A DNA stretch of 17,103 nt from the NCBI GenBank assembly GCA_036389715.1, contig DASVWH010000134.1:1-17103 (forward strand). Direction: 5' to 3'. The DNA is from DASVWH01 sp036389715 (GTDB lineage: Bacteria; Acidobacteriota; Blastocatellia; Pyrinomonadales; Pyrinomonadaceae). A program made the position numbers and the translations under genes. The notes under the pieces are model-generated. The model made no database searches and was not told the origin of the DNA. It saw only the letters and a list, made by a program, of their open reading frames with translations. The first letter of the stretch is position 1; each line of letters starts with the position of its first letter. Shown one piece after another: positions 7,878-14,769 of this stretch.

Positions 7878-7957
7878 AGAGCGGTTTCAGGGACGAACGA
7901 TGAAAGTCAGAAGCCTCTTGTCTCTCGGCTCAGCGTTCGGCCCGTCGCGCTCATCCT

Positions 7958-9574
7958 TTAAGAAACAAAGCGGTCGAAGATGTGCGTCCACCTGAGAGCC
8001 AGAGCGAGCGCAGGGATGCTGACGATCGTGGCGACGATTCCGGCAGCGACCAGCAGCAGGCGGCGGCGCGGAATCCGGCGCGCCTCCTGCGGCGTCAGGA
8101 GTTCCGGGACGGCGACCAGCACGGGCAAGCCCGTGTAGTGCTCCGCATCGCTCGTCGTTTGCACGGTCAGCAGGCGCGGCACTTCAAACACGGCCGCGAA
8201 AGCCAGGCCCACCCCGAGCCCGAGCAGGATGCCCATCAAGGCCAGCATCCCGCGCTTGGGCGCGACGGGGCGCGACGGCAGGTTGGCCGGGTCAATGACC
8301 GAGATGGATTCGCCCTGCTGGCTGGTGTTGACATCCGAGATCATGGTGGCGTTGCGTTGCTTTTCGAGCAGCGCGTTATAGCTCTCCTGCTTGGTCTTGT
8401 AATCGCGGTCGAGCCGCTCCAGGTGAACGGCCGCGCCCGGCACGCCGTTGATGCGCTGCTGAATCGCGGCCAGCTGGCCGTTGGTTTCGTTGAGCATCTT
8501 CTGCTGGCGCGCGATCTCGTTCTTGTTGAACTCCATGCTGTACTTGACTTCGTTGACGCGCGGGTCAACGTTCGATTCATAGAGCCTCTGGCGGTCGGCC
8601 GCTCTCGCCTTCGCGTCCTCTATGACGCGCTGCATCTTGACGTGGACGGACTCAAGCTCTTCCTTCTTTTTAACTACGTCCGGGTTCTTCGGCTTGAGCG
8701 TCACGAGCATGTTGCGCAGCTCGGCTTCGAGGTCCGACTCCCTGCGCGCGAGTTCTATATAGTCCGGCGACTTCTTCGGGTCACCGACCTCGAACATCAC
8801 GTTTTCGATCTCTTGCTGCTTCTGCTTGTTGAGGTCGCCGAGACGCGCGCTCAGGGTGTTCTGCTGGTCGCGCAGGCGTCCGATGTCGGCGATGAGCGAT
8901 TTCTGTTGCTCGTAGAGTCCGGTCAGCTGGACGCCGAGCGACTGCTGCTCGGAGGGCAGCGAGCCGAGGTTCTGCGTCATGAAATCAATGCGCTGCTTGT
9001 CTATCGCGTCCAGCTCCTCTTTGGCCGCCGCGATCTTGGACTCGAAGAACTCCTTGGTCTGCCTGCTGTTGGTGGACGAAGCGGTCGTCTGCGCGTCAAT
9101 GTACTTGCTGGCCAGCTCGGCCGTGACGCCCTGCGTCGCGCGCGGGTCTCGGCCCCGGAAAGTGATATTGAAGCCGTTGGTGATGTCGTTACGGGTCGTG
9201 TTGACCTCGACGTGAATGTCGCGGCGCATCCGGTCAACGACCGATTCCATCGGTTCGCCGCGCAGGCGCTCCGTCTCGTAGAGCCGAAACTTCTCGACGA
9301 GCGGTTGCAGCGAGCTGCGGCTGGTGACCACCTGGCTGATATTGTTGAGCTGGCGTGTCAGGGTATCTTCCGAGGGCGTGGGCACGATGCCGCTCGGCAT
9401 GGTCGGCGGCTTGACGACGATCAGGGTCGTGGATTCGTAAACGTCGGGTAAGCGAAGGACGACCAGCGTGACGGCTACCGCGATGGCGATGGTGGGAAGC
9501 AGGATCAGCCACTTGCGCTTCCAGAGAATACGCGCATATTCACCCGGAGTTCTCTGGCGGAAAGTAACACTCAT
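7958..9574 (-). CDS. Wzz-like chain-length determinant protein, exosortase-locus type
   Basis: This 538-residue inner-membrane protein is predicted to control exopolysaccharide chain length and to activate the separate BY-kinase. An N-terminal Wzz domain follows a first membrane segment at about 22-42 (WLILLPTIAIAVAVTLVV). The large periplasmic part, about 43-435, is rich in Glu/Gln/Lys/Arg with coiled-coil character. The Pro-rich Wzz signature (DPANLPSRPVAPKRG) leads into a second membrane segment at about 440-465. A third hydrophobic segment lies near the C-terminus (LLLVAAGIVATIVSIPALAL). There is no kinase domain, so this is the split arrangement. ATG at 9574 is preferred because AAGGAG at 9583-9588 has an 8-nt spacer, whereas the GTG at 9583 overlaps that site. 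It matches the PEP-CTERM-associated chain-length family (TIGR03007) in kind. Confidence 0.93.
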   Translation of the reverse strand: MSVTFRQRTPGEYARILWKRKWLILLPTIAIAVAVTLVVLRLPDVYESTTLIVVKPPTMPSGIVPTPSEDTLTRQLNNISQVVTSRSSLQPLVEKFRLYETERLRGEPMESVVDRMRRDIHVEVNTTRNDITNGFNITFRGRDPRATQGVTAELASKYIDAQTTASSTNSRQTKEFFESKIAAAKEELDAIDKQRIDFMTQNLGSLPSEQQSLGVQLTGLYEQQKSLIADIGRLRDQQNTLSARLGDLNKQKQQEIENVMFEVGDPKKSPDYIELARRESDLEAELRNMLVTLKPKNPDVVKKKEELESVHVKMQRVIEDAKARAADRQRLYESNVDPRVNEVKYSMEFNKNEIARQQKMLNETNGQLAAIQQRINGVPGAAVHLERLDRDYKTKQESYNALLEKQRNATMISDVNTSQQGESISVIDPANLPSRPVAPKRGMLALMGILLGLGVGLAFAAVFEVPRLLTVQTTSDAEHYTGLPVLVAVPELLTPQEARRIPRRRLLLVAAGIVATIVSIPALALALRWTHIFDRFVS

Positions 9575-9887
9575 GTTCGGCACTCCTTAAAGCAATCTGA
9601 CGGACGCCACGCGCTCCCTCTGTGTGCCTGCCTTCGCCGGGCAATGGCGAAAAACCTGCACGAAAACGCGATTGGTCGGACTTCAACAGGCCGGGCCGCA
9701 GCTTTAACTTATCGCAGGCGGCCCGCCCCCGTCTTGGCCGTCGTGGAGCCGCAGCAGCGGACGGGGCAAACGTCGCGACTTCGGCTACAGTCTGGAACTA
9801 AAGTTTTCAAACCCGTCTGGGAGAGCATCGCAGAGGCCAACAGCGGCCGCCCATGCTTCGCCAGGTTAAGTATACACCGCGCCCTGA
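9575..9887. other. Intergenic region upstream of the Wzz-like gene
   Basis: The 313 bp contain no credible gene. On the minus strand there is a weak promoter candidate: TTGAAA at 9805-9810 with TAGCCG 17 nt downstream. There is also CCCCGTC paired with GACGGGG across about 26 nt (around 9725-9765). A TATACT at about 9870-9875 lacks a good -35 box. The length suggests that the exopolysaccharide block has its own promoter here, but none is convincing by eye. No riboswitch consensus was recognised. Confidence 0.4.
9583..9588 (-). promoter_or_regulatory. Ribosome binding site that fixes the Wzz-like ATG start
   Basis: AAGGAG on the minus strand is spaced 8 nt from ATG at 9574. The GTG at 9583-9581 overlaps it and so cannot be served by it. 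Confidence 0.7.
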
Positions 9888-12251
9888 CTACAGCGTCGCC
9901 AGGGTCTTACGCGCTTCGTCGGCTTCGGCGAAATTCTGTTTCTCGCCGAGACGCAGCGCCTGTTCGAGTTCGCGGCGCGCGGCGGACCTGTCGCCCTTGC
10001 CCGCATACGCCATTCCCAGATGGAAACGATAGGAAGCGCTCTCGCCCGCCTTCGCCACCACCTTCTGCAACTGCTCGACTGCGGGCCCGTGCAGCCCCTT
10101 CTTATAATAGACCCAGCCGAGTGTATCCGCGAAGCCGGGGATTTCCGGGTACTTCTGAACTACGCCCTGCGAGAGCCTGACGGCCTCGTCCAGATTCCCC
10201 TTGCCGAAGTCGGCGTAAATCCAGGCCAGGTTATTGGCGGCAATCGCCGAGTTCGGGTCGAACTCCAGGGCCTTGCGATAATTTTCAATCGCCGCATCCT
10301 GATTGCCGCGGCTGTTTTCGAGCATCCCGATCAGCGTGTAGGTCGAGGCATCGTCGGGCCTGCGCTCAAGCACCCTGCGATACTCCGCGATGGCCCGGTC
10401 CTGCTGGTTCGTGTTGACAAAGAGCGCGGCCAGGTCGAAGTAGGCCGCCAGGTAATCCGGGTCCAGTTCGAGCGCGCGGCGCAACTCGCCCTCCGCGCCC
10501 TGTCCGTTGCGCTCAAAGCCGTAAACGTGAGCTTTCAAATAATGGAGCGCAGCGTTATTGGGCTGCCCGCTCATCGCCTGGTCCACGCGCTGGTGCGCCA
10601 CATCCAGCTTGTTCTGCTTTGAATAGACGTTGTTGATGAGACCATTTAGCGCGTTAAAATCGGCGCTGTCAATAGCGAGCGCCCGCTCGTAAAGCTCTGC
10701 GGCCTCGTCGGGCTTCTGCTCCATCAGCGCGACGTTGGCCAGGTTGACGTAAGAGGCCGGGACGTTAGGCGATTGGTCGCGGGCCGCGGAGAGGTCCGCG
10801 CGCGCGGCCTTCGTATTATTGAGCTGCAACTGCGCGTTGCCGCGCGCCGTCAGCGTTTTCGTCCGCAGCTCCGTCAGCAGCTGCGGCGACGTTTCCGCAT
10901 CGGGCGCGGCACTGGCGAGCCTGTCCATCAGCTCATTGGAGAGCCGCAGGGCCGTCTTCGGGTCGTTGGCGGCGAGGTTGAGCTGAACCTGCATCAGCTT
11001 GGCCGGAAGCCAGTCCGGGTAATATCTTTCGAGGTCTGCGGCGAAGACGCGCGCCTGGTCAACGCGCCCCGCACCATAATTTGCCTGGGCCATGAAATAG
11101 AGCCCGGCCCGCGAATTCGGCTCCTGCTTCAAGACTTCCTTGAGGTCTTCGACGGCTTCCTTCGGCTTGTTGCCCTGCATCAGGATGCGCGCGCGCAGCA
11201 GCCGGGCCTGCATGTCGCGGCCGTTGCTCTTGAGCACTTCGTCAACCTGCGCGGCGGCCCCCTTGATATCCCCGCGCTGGAGCATGATCTCGCCCAGGCG
11301 ATAGCGCCCGCGCGTATAGTCCGACGCCTTGCCGACGATCTCCTGGTAGATGCTCACGGCTTCGTCGTAGCGTCCGACGGAAGAGTAGAAATCGGCCAGG
11401 ACCGCGCGGCCGTCCGTCTTGTCCTTGTCGAGTTCGGCCAGCGCCTGGTAGGCGGCCTCGGCCTTGTCCAGCTGCTTGTTGACGAGATAGAAACTGGCGA
11501 GCACGAAGCGCGCGTCGTGATTGGTCGGCTCGACTTCGACGGCGCGGCGGAACTCCGCTTCGGCCTGGTCCGCGCGTCCCCTCTGTGCCAGGTACTTCCC
11601 GAACTCGCTATGGGCCAGGGCCAAGCCTTCGTTGGCGTTGATGGCCTGGTGGAAAGCCTCTTCGGCTTTGCCCCCGTCCTCGACGCGGATGTAGTAGCGG
11701 GCCAGGCTCAGGTAAGATTCGACGCGCTTCGGGTCAAGCTCGATGGCGCGCTTGAGTTCGGCCAGGGATTCCTGCGGCTTCTCCTGCGCGAAGAGGACGG
11801 TCGCCATCAGGATGTGGCCTTCGATATGGTTCGGGTCCTTTTGCAGGACCTCCTTGGCGAGCCGTTCGGCCTCCGCGATGGCCTCGGGCGTCTTCTTCAG
11901 CGGAACCAGGTAGTAGTTGCCGAGCTTGACGCGCGCGTCCAGATTGTTCGCGTCCAGCTCGATGGTCCGCTTGAGCTCATCGAGCATCTCGCTCCAACGC
12001 TGCAAGCCCTCGAAGGCGCGCGCCAGGCCCCAGTGAGCCGAGCCCAGACGGTCGTCTATCTGGACGGCGTTGCGAAACTCTATCGAGGCTTCCTGGTACT
12101 TCTTATCTTTGAGAAAGGCTTCGCCGCGCTGGACGTGCTCGGCTTTCGTGGCTGCTGCGTTCTTGCAGGCCGTCATCGTCATCGGGACGATAAGCGCCAG
12201 CAGAACGAGCAGGAGGAGATGGCGTTGGCGTGTGCACTCTTTTTCTTTCAT
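9888..12251 (-). CDS. Large TPR lipoprotein, PEP-CTERM system PrsT-like
   Basis: This 787-residue protein has a lipoprotein-type signal: a Lys/Arg-containing n-region, a hydrophobic core at about 11-23 and MTAC with Cys29 as the probable lipidated residue. The -3 Met is not the usual Leu, so lipidation is likely rather than certain. Almost everything after residue 35 is tandem TPRs with the A/G/Y/P spacing (for example AEAEFRRAVEVEPTNHDARF and AIENYRKALEFDPNSAIAA), roughly 18-20 repeats. Length, signal and context fit the PEP-CTERM system TPR lipoprotein family (TIGR02917). The role is probably a periplasmic scaffold for polymer export, as suggested for TPR proteins such as AlgK. The start ATG at 12251 has only a weak purine-rich site upstream. 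Gaps of 313 and 436 bp separate it from its neighbours, so it may form its own transcription unit. Confidence 0.92.
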   Translation of the reverse strand: MKEKECTRQRHLLLLVLLALIVPMTMTACKNAAATKAEHVQRGEAFLKDKKYQEASIEFRNAVQIDDRLGSAHWGLARAFEGLQRWSEMLDELKRTIELDANNLDARVKLGNYYLVPLKKTPEAIAEAERLAKEVLQKDPNHIEGHILMATVLFAQEKPQESLAELKRAIELDPKRVESYLSLARYYIRVEDGGKAEEAFHQAINANEGLALAHSEFGKYLAQRGRADQAEAEFRRAVEVEPTNHDARFVLASFYLVNKQLDKAEAAYQALAELDKDKTDGRAVLADFYSSVGRYDEAVSIYQEIVGKASDYTRGRYRLGEIMLQRGDIKGAAAQVDEVLKSNGRDMQARLLRARILMQGNKPKEAVEDLKEVLKQEPNSRAGLYFMAQANYGAGRVDQARVFAADLERYYPDWLPAKLMQVQLNLAANDPKTALRLSNELMDRLASAAPDAETSPQLLTELRTKTLTARGNAQLQLNNTKAARADLSAARDQSPNVPASYVNLANVALMEQKPDEAAELYERALAIDSADFNALNGLINNVYSKQNKLDVAHQRVDQAMSGQPNNAALHYLKAHVYGFERNGQGAEGELRRALELDPDYLAAYFDLAALFVNTNQQDRAIAEYRRVLERRPDDASTYTLIGMLENSRGNQDAAIENYRKALEFDPNSAIAANNLAWIYADFGKGNLDEAVRLSQGVVQKYPEIPGFADTLGWVYYKKGLHGPAVEQLQKVVAKAGESASYRFHLGMAYAGKGDRSAARRELEQALRLGEKQNFAEADEARKTLATL

Positions 12252-12556
12252 TCTTCTCTTGAACTCCGTGGTTCTTGGCTGAACTACGTTCGTGGCGGCT
12301 GCTCTTCTGACCGGGGCAATCGGTCGCGAAAAGTGCAGTCGGCCTTCGGTTGTTTTTCGGGAACGCCCGACGGGCGGCGGGCAATGCCGCTCGTTTGGCG
12401 TCAGAAGCTGTTTAAATCCTTAGACTTACGGCCTCCATTCGTTTTTTTTCGGGCTCTCCGCGTCCGGGCGCGGGCACGATCTGCGCGGGTCTCAAAAACC
12501 GCTCGCTCTCGCCCGCGCTCTCTTCAAATCGGGGGATAAGAGGAGAAACACATATG

Positions 12557-12569
12557 TTGAAATGTTCAA
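12557..12569. promoter_or_regulatory. Operator-like palindrome TTGAA-N3-TTCAA
   Basis: This is a perfect 5-3-5 inverted repeat in the 436-bp gap upstream of the TPR lipoprotein gene, in a locally AT-rich stretch. It lies about 305 bp before that gene's start, which is far for a simple operator. No regulator can be assigned. Confidence 0.25.
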
Positions 12570-12657
12570 TTAGCCTCCGATTCCTGAAAAGCGCCGGATT
12601 TTCGGCGAGCGGAAGGTCTCTTTCCGGCATCCGGGCGGGGCCCGCGCGAGCGCAGCT

Positions 12658-12682
12658 TAAGTGTTTTATTGAGATACACTTA
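12658..12682 (-). terminator. Weak hairpin just downstream of epsI
   Basis: TAAGTGT (12658-12664) and ACACTTA (12676-12682) form a 7-bp stem with an 11-nt loop, 5 nt past the epsI stop. The stem can extend by a G-T and a C-G pair. There is no T-run after it on the minus strand, so it is a possible terminator or a 3'-end stabiliser. Confidence 0.3.
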
Positions 12683-12687
12683 GGATT

Positions 12688-13347
12688 TCAATCGGGGATA
12701 AAGCCGGGGAGCACTGGCGCGGCCTGTGCGGCGAGGTCCGTGGCGGCCCTGAGAGCCTCGTCGTCGGATTTCGTGATGGGAATCATCACGCGCACCATCG
12801 CGCCGTCGGAGCGGCGACGGCGGATACTGTCAAGCACAGTGTAAATCTTGCCCCAGTATTCGTTGGCCACAACGCGCCCGCGTCCCTGATACCAGTAGAC
12901 GAGGAGCTGTTTATCTTCGCCGTTCTTGACGATGTAACGGTTGGCCTCGAAGGCCGGGCCGCCGTTGGCCGGGGTGATGGTGACTGTGGCCGGGTCGTTC
13001 ATCTCCCAGCCTGCGCCTGGCAGACAGTTGAGCGGGCTATGGTAGGTCGCGCCGTTGCGCTGCGTCGCATAGTAGCCCACGTAAAACGATGCGACGTGAC
13101 CGTCGGGCAGCGCGTAGCTGCGCGAGAGGTAATCATCTGCGCGCAGGACGCTCTCCGTCTGCGCGTCAAAGCGTTGGTCGCCGCCGACCTGCCGCCATGA
13201 GCCGAGCTGCACGGGCATCTCCGCGAGCGAGCGGCGCTCGACGTGTGCCTCGCCCGCCCGTTCCCAGACGTTGATGACGATGCCGCACAACAGCAGCACC
13301 CCGAGCAGGAGTCCGAAGCGCCAGGAATCCTTGATTTTAATAGCCAT
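12688..13347 (-). CDS. epsI: EpsI, exosortase-associated protein (DUF3485)
   Basis: This 219-residue protein has an N-terminal membrane anchor at about 11-27 (FGLLLGVLLLCGIVINVW) and a periplasmic domain. The hallmark HSPLNCLPGAGW is at 103-114 (His103, Cys108), followed by a conserved-looking VYWYQGRGRVVANEYWGK block at about 150-167. These match the EpsI family (TIGR02914, PF11984), which is regularly encoded beside or fused to exosortases. The biochemical role of the family is not established. It is usually thought to help exosortase or exopolysaccharide secretion. Here it is a separate protein that starts 5 nt after the exosortase stop, so the two are almost certainly co-transcribed. The Shine-Dalgarno is weak, which suggests translation coupled to the exosortase. 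Confidence 0.95.
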   Translation of the reverse strand: MAIKIKDSWRFGLLLGVLLLCGIVINVWERAGEAHVERRSLAEMPVQLGSWRQVGGDQRFDAQTESVLRADDYLSRSYALPDGHVASFYVGYYATQRNGATYHSPLNCLPGAGWEMNDPATVTITPANGGPAFEANRYIVKNGEDKQLLVYWYQGRGRVVANEYWGKIYTVLDSIRRRRSDGAMVRVMIPITKSDDEALRAATDLAAQAAPVLPGFIPD

Positions 13348-13352
13348 CCAGG

Positions 13353-14408
13353 TTACTCGGCCCCCTCGGCCGGAATCGCATTCATCGCGGCGGGCGTGGC
13401 CGTGGCCGCCGCTCCGCCCGTCTCAACCTTCAGGCTCCTGGCCGCATCCGGATTGGCTTTGGCACGGCCGCTGCCGCCGCCGCGCCCGCCGCGTCTGCCG
13501 AAACGGTCCACCAGCCAGCCGACGGCGAAGAGCAGCAGGAAGGCCAGAATATAGACCACCCAGCCGGAGAAGGAATGGAAGAAGCCGTCGGCCACCTCCG
13601 TGCCGTAGTAATGAGCCAACACGCCCGTCCCGCTGACGCGCAGGGCGTTGGTCAGGATGGCTATCGGGACGGCCGAGCCGACGATAATCACGGCCCGCCA
13701 GAAACCGAACCGCTTAAATCTCTCTAAAAAGCCGCCGCCCCTCTTGCCTGTTCCTTCCGGGTCGTCGCCGCGCGGGCGCGTGAAATAAGCGAAGACGACG
13801 GCCAGCGTGACCAGCGTCATCAGCGAGCGAATACCGCTGCAAGCCTCTACGACTTCGAGCTTCTTGGTGTGTCTCGCGCCGAGCGGCATCAACTCGATGA
13901 CGTTTCCCTGTCGTAGGACGGGAATATCGAAGAGCCGCATGGCCCAGACGGCGCAGCGCGAGGCGAAGAGTTGCAGCGGGAAGGCTATCTTGTTGAAGAG
14001 AATGGCCGGAATCGGGATGGCCAGCAGCAGCAGCCCGAGCGGGACGAGCAATAGGCGCAGCAGCGGCCAGCCCCAGAAGTAGATGGCGATGCCCGCCAGC
14101 ATCAGGACCAGCGAGAGGCGCTGAACGTAAAGCTCCGCGCCCGCCGTCCCGGCCCAGAGGGCGAGCATCGCCAGGACGACCATCAGTCCGCCCCAGGCCA
14201 GCGCCGGGCGGCCCGCGGCGCGGCCCAATCTATCGCGCTCCGCCCAGAGAATGTAGCCGATGATGAAGGGAATCAGCAGCCCGTGCGAGTAGTTCTCGTC
14301 CGTCCACCAATCGTAGCCGAGCTTGGCCAGCATGCTCGAATAGACGAAGGCGAGCACGGCGGCCAGGGTTAGCGGTTTCCAGAGATTTCTCAGCGATAGG
14401 GCACTCAT
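13353..14408 (-). CDS. xrt: Exosortase (EpsH family membrane transpeptidase)
   Basis: This 351-residue polytopic membrane protein has about eight hydrophobic segments. Exosortases cleave C-terminal PEP-CTERM-like sorting signals at the inner membrane and are thought to pass the protein on to the cell surface. The proposed catalytic residues are present: Cys190 in EVVEACSGIRSL, Arg257 in NALRVSGTG and His278 in FFHSFSGWVVY. An early conserved-looking NYSHGLLIPF lies at 39-48. A charged loop of about 25 residues (210-235) separates the Cys and Arg helices. A soluble tail of about 50 residues, first Gly/Arg-rich and then Ala/Thr-rich, follows the last helix. The subtype cannot be fixed by eye. 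The exopolysaccharide context suggests XrtA-like, although XrtA proteins are often fused to EpsI. ATG at 14408 overlaps a stop codon in TAATG, and its Shine-Dalgarno is weak. Confidence 0.96.
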   Translation of the reverse strand: MSALSLRNLWKPLTLAAVLAFVYSSMLAKLGYDWWTDENYSHGLLIPFIIGYILWAERDRLGRAAGRPALAWGGLMVVLAMLALWAGTAGAELYVQRLSLVLMLAGIAIYFWGWPLLRLLLVPLGLLLLAIPIPAILFNKIAFPLQLFASRCAVWAMRLFDIPVLRQGNVIELMPLGARHTKKLEVVEACSGIRSLMTLVTLAVVFAYFTRPRGDDPEGTGKRGGGFLERFKRFGFWRAVIIVGSAVPIAILTNALRVSGTGVLAHYYGTEVADGFFHSFSGWVVYILAFLLLFAVGWLVDRFGRRGGRGGGSGRAKANPDAARSLKVETGGAAATATPAAMNAIPAEGAE

Positions 14409-14530
14409 TATTTATCTTCTGCGAGAGATGCTGCTTTTGCGGGAGAGGGCAATTCCCCCACGAGCCAGGCAATCGGTGAGGCGGGCGCGTCACAGGCAGG
14501 ACGAACAAACGCCCCGCGCGTCACCTTCAA

Positions 14531-14543
14531 GATTAACTTAATC
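14531..14543. promoter_or_regulatory. Operator-like palindrome GATTAA-C-TTAATC upstream of exosortase
   Basis: This is a perfect 6-1-6 inverted repeat in an AT-rich island of an otherwise GC-rich gap, about 123 bp before the exosortase ATG. On the minus strand it overlaps a weak -10-like TAAGTT with TTGATT 16 nt upstream. This placement would suit a repressor site. The binding protein is unknown. The HTH protein at 2783-3244 is one candidate by proximity only. Confidence 0.4.
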
Positions 14544-14700
14544 CACCCGCCGCGACAATCAAAAACTGCTGCCTCCGCCGCTTTTTCTTCTAAACAGGCC
14601 ACTCCCCCCTCTTTTCCCGGACGGGCAGCCGGGCCTCGGCCGGTGGAGCGCGGCCGCTCCGCTGCGGGCGATGCGGATGTCGGAAGGCGAAGAGCAGAGG

Positions 14701-14747
14701 GCGGAAGGCAGACGAGCTGGCTAAAGCCTCACTCGTCTGCCTTCCGC
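14701..14747 (-). terminator. Strong 16-bp hairpin downstream of the beta-helix gene
   Basis: GCGGAAGGCAGACGAG (14701-14716) is perfectly complementary to 14732-14747. The 15-nt loop itself contains GGC-TAAA-GCC, which can form a small inner stem. It begins 22 nt after the stop of the beta-helix gene. There is no T-run on either side, so it would act as a strong structured 3' end or a U-less terminator rather than a classical one. Confidence 0.55.
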
Positions 14748-14769
14748 CTCGAAGTGTTTCGGACGTGCG

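Larger units (their letters stand above)
12252..12687. other. Intergenic region between epsI and the TPR lipoprotein gene
   Basis: No convincing gene is seen in these 436 bp. It contains three inverted repeats: TAAGTGT/ACACTTA (12658-12682), TTGAAATGTTCAA (12557-12569, a 5-3-5 palindrome) and CGCCCGACGGGCG (12364-12376). A plus-strand frame beginning at 12554 has a good GGAG at 12542-12545 but runs antisense into epsI and looks like chance. The region probably holds the leader and promoter of the lipoprotein gene. No clear -35/-10 pair could be assigned. Confidence 0.45.
14409..14769. other. Intergenic region between the beta-helix gene and the exosortase gene
   Basis: These 361 bp hold a strong hairpin (14701-14747), a small inverted repeat (GGAGCG/CGCTCC, 14645-14660) and a perfect 13-bp palindrome (14531-14543). 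A weak promoter candidate on the minus strand is TTGATT 16 nt before TAAGTT, with the latter inside the palindrome. A 64-codon GTG frame (14602 to 14408) ends in a TAATG overlap with the exosortase start and may be chance. The region probably ends the beta-helix transcript and starts the exosortase transcript. Confidence 0.45.

Noticed and set aside
7982..9451. Long plus-strand frame (489 codons) opposite the Wzz-like gene
   Set aside because: It is antisense to a clearly recognised gene, with composition typical of a shadow frame in GC-rich DNA. No domain is recognisable.
9584..9603. Sigma-54 promoter reading TGGCGTCC...TTGCT
   Set aside because: The GG and GC dinucleotides are 15 nt apart instead of 12, and the site overlaps the ribosome binding site.
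9601..9660. Possible cyclic-di-GMP riboswitch upstream of the Wzz-like gene
   Set aside because: The stretch has short GGCAGGCACACAG-like elements, but the conserved GEMM core and tetraloop receptor were not found.
10773..12539. Long plus-strand frame (588 codons) opposite the TPR lipoprotein gene
   Set aside because: It mirrors the TPR repeats on the other strand and shows Arg/Val/Leu/Asp-rich shadow composition without a ribosome site or domain.
9639..14473. GGCAAT (minus-strand ATTGCC) recurring in three gaps: about 9640, 12315, 12380, 14448 and 14468
   Set aside because: The hexamer also occurs inside coding regions (for example near 4870). The copies show no fixed spacing to starts and do not fit a sigma-54 -24/-12 pattern (the expected GG is not at the right distance).
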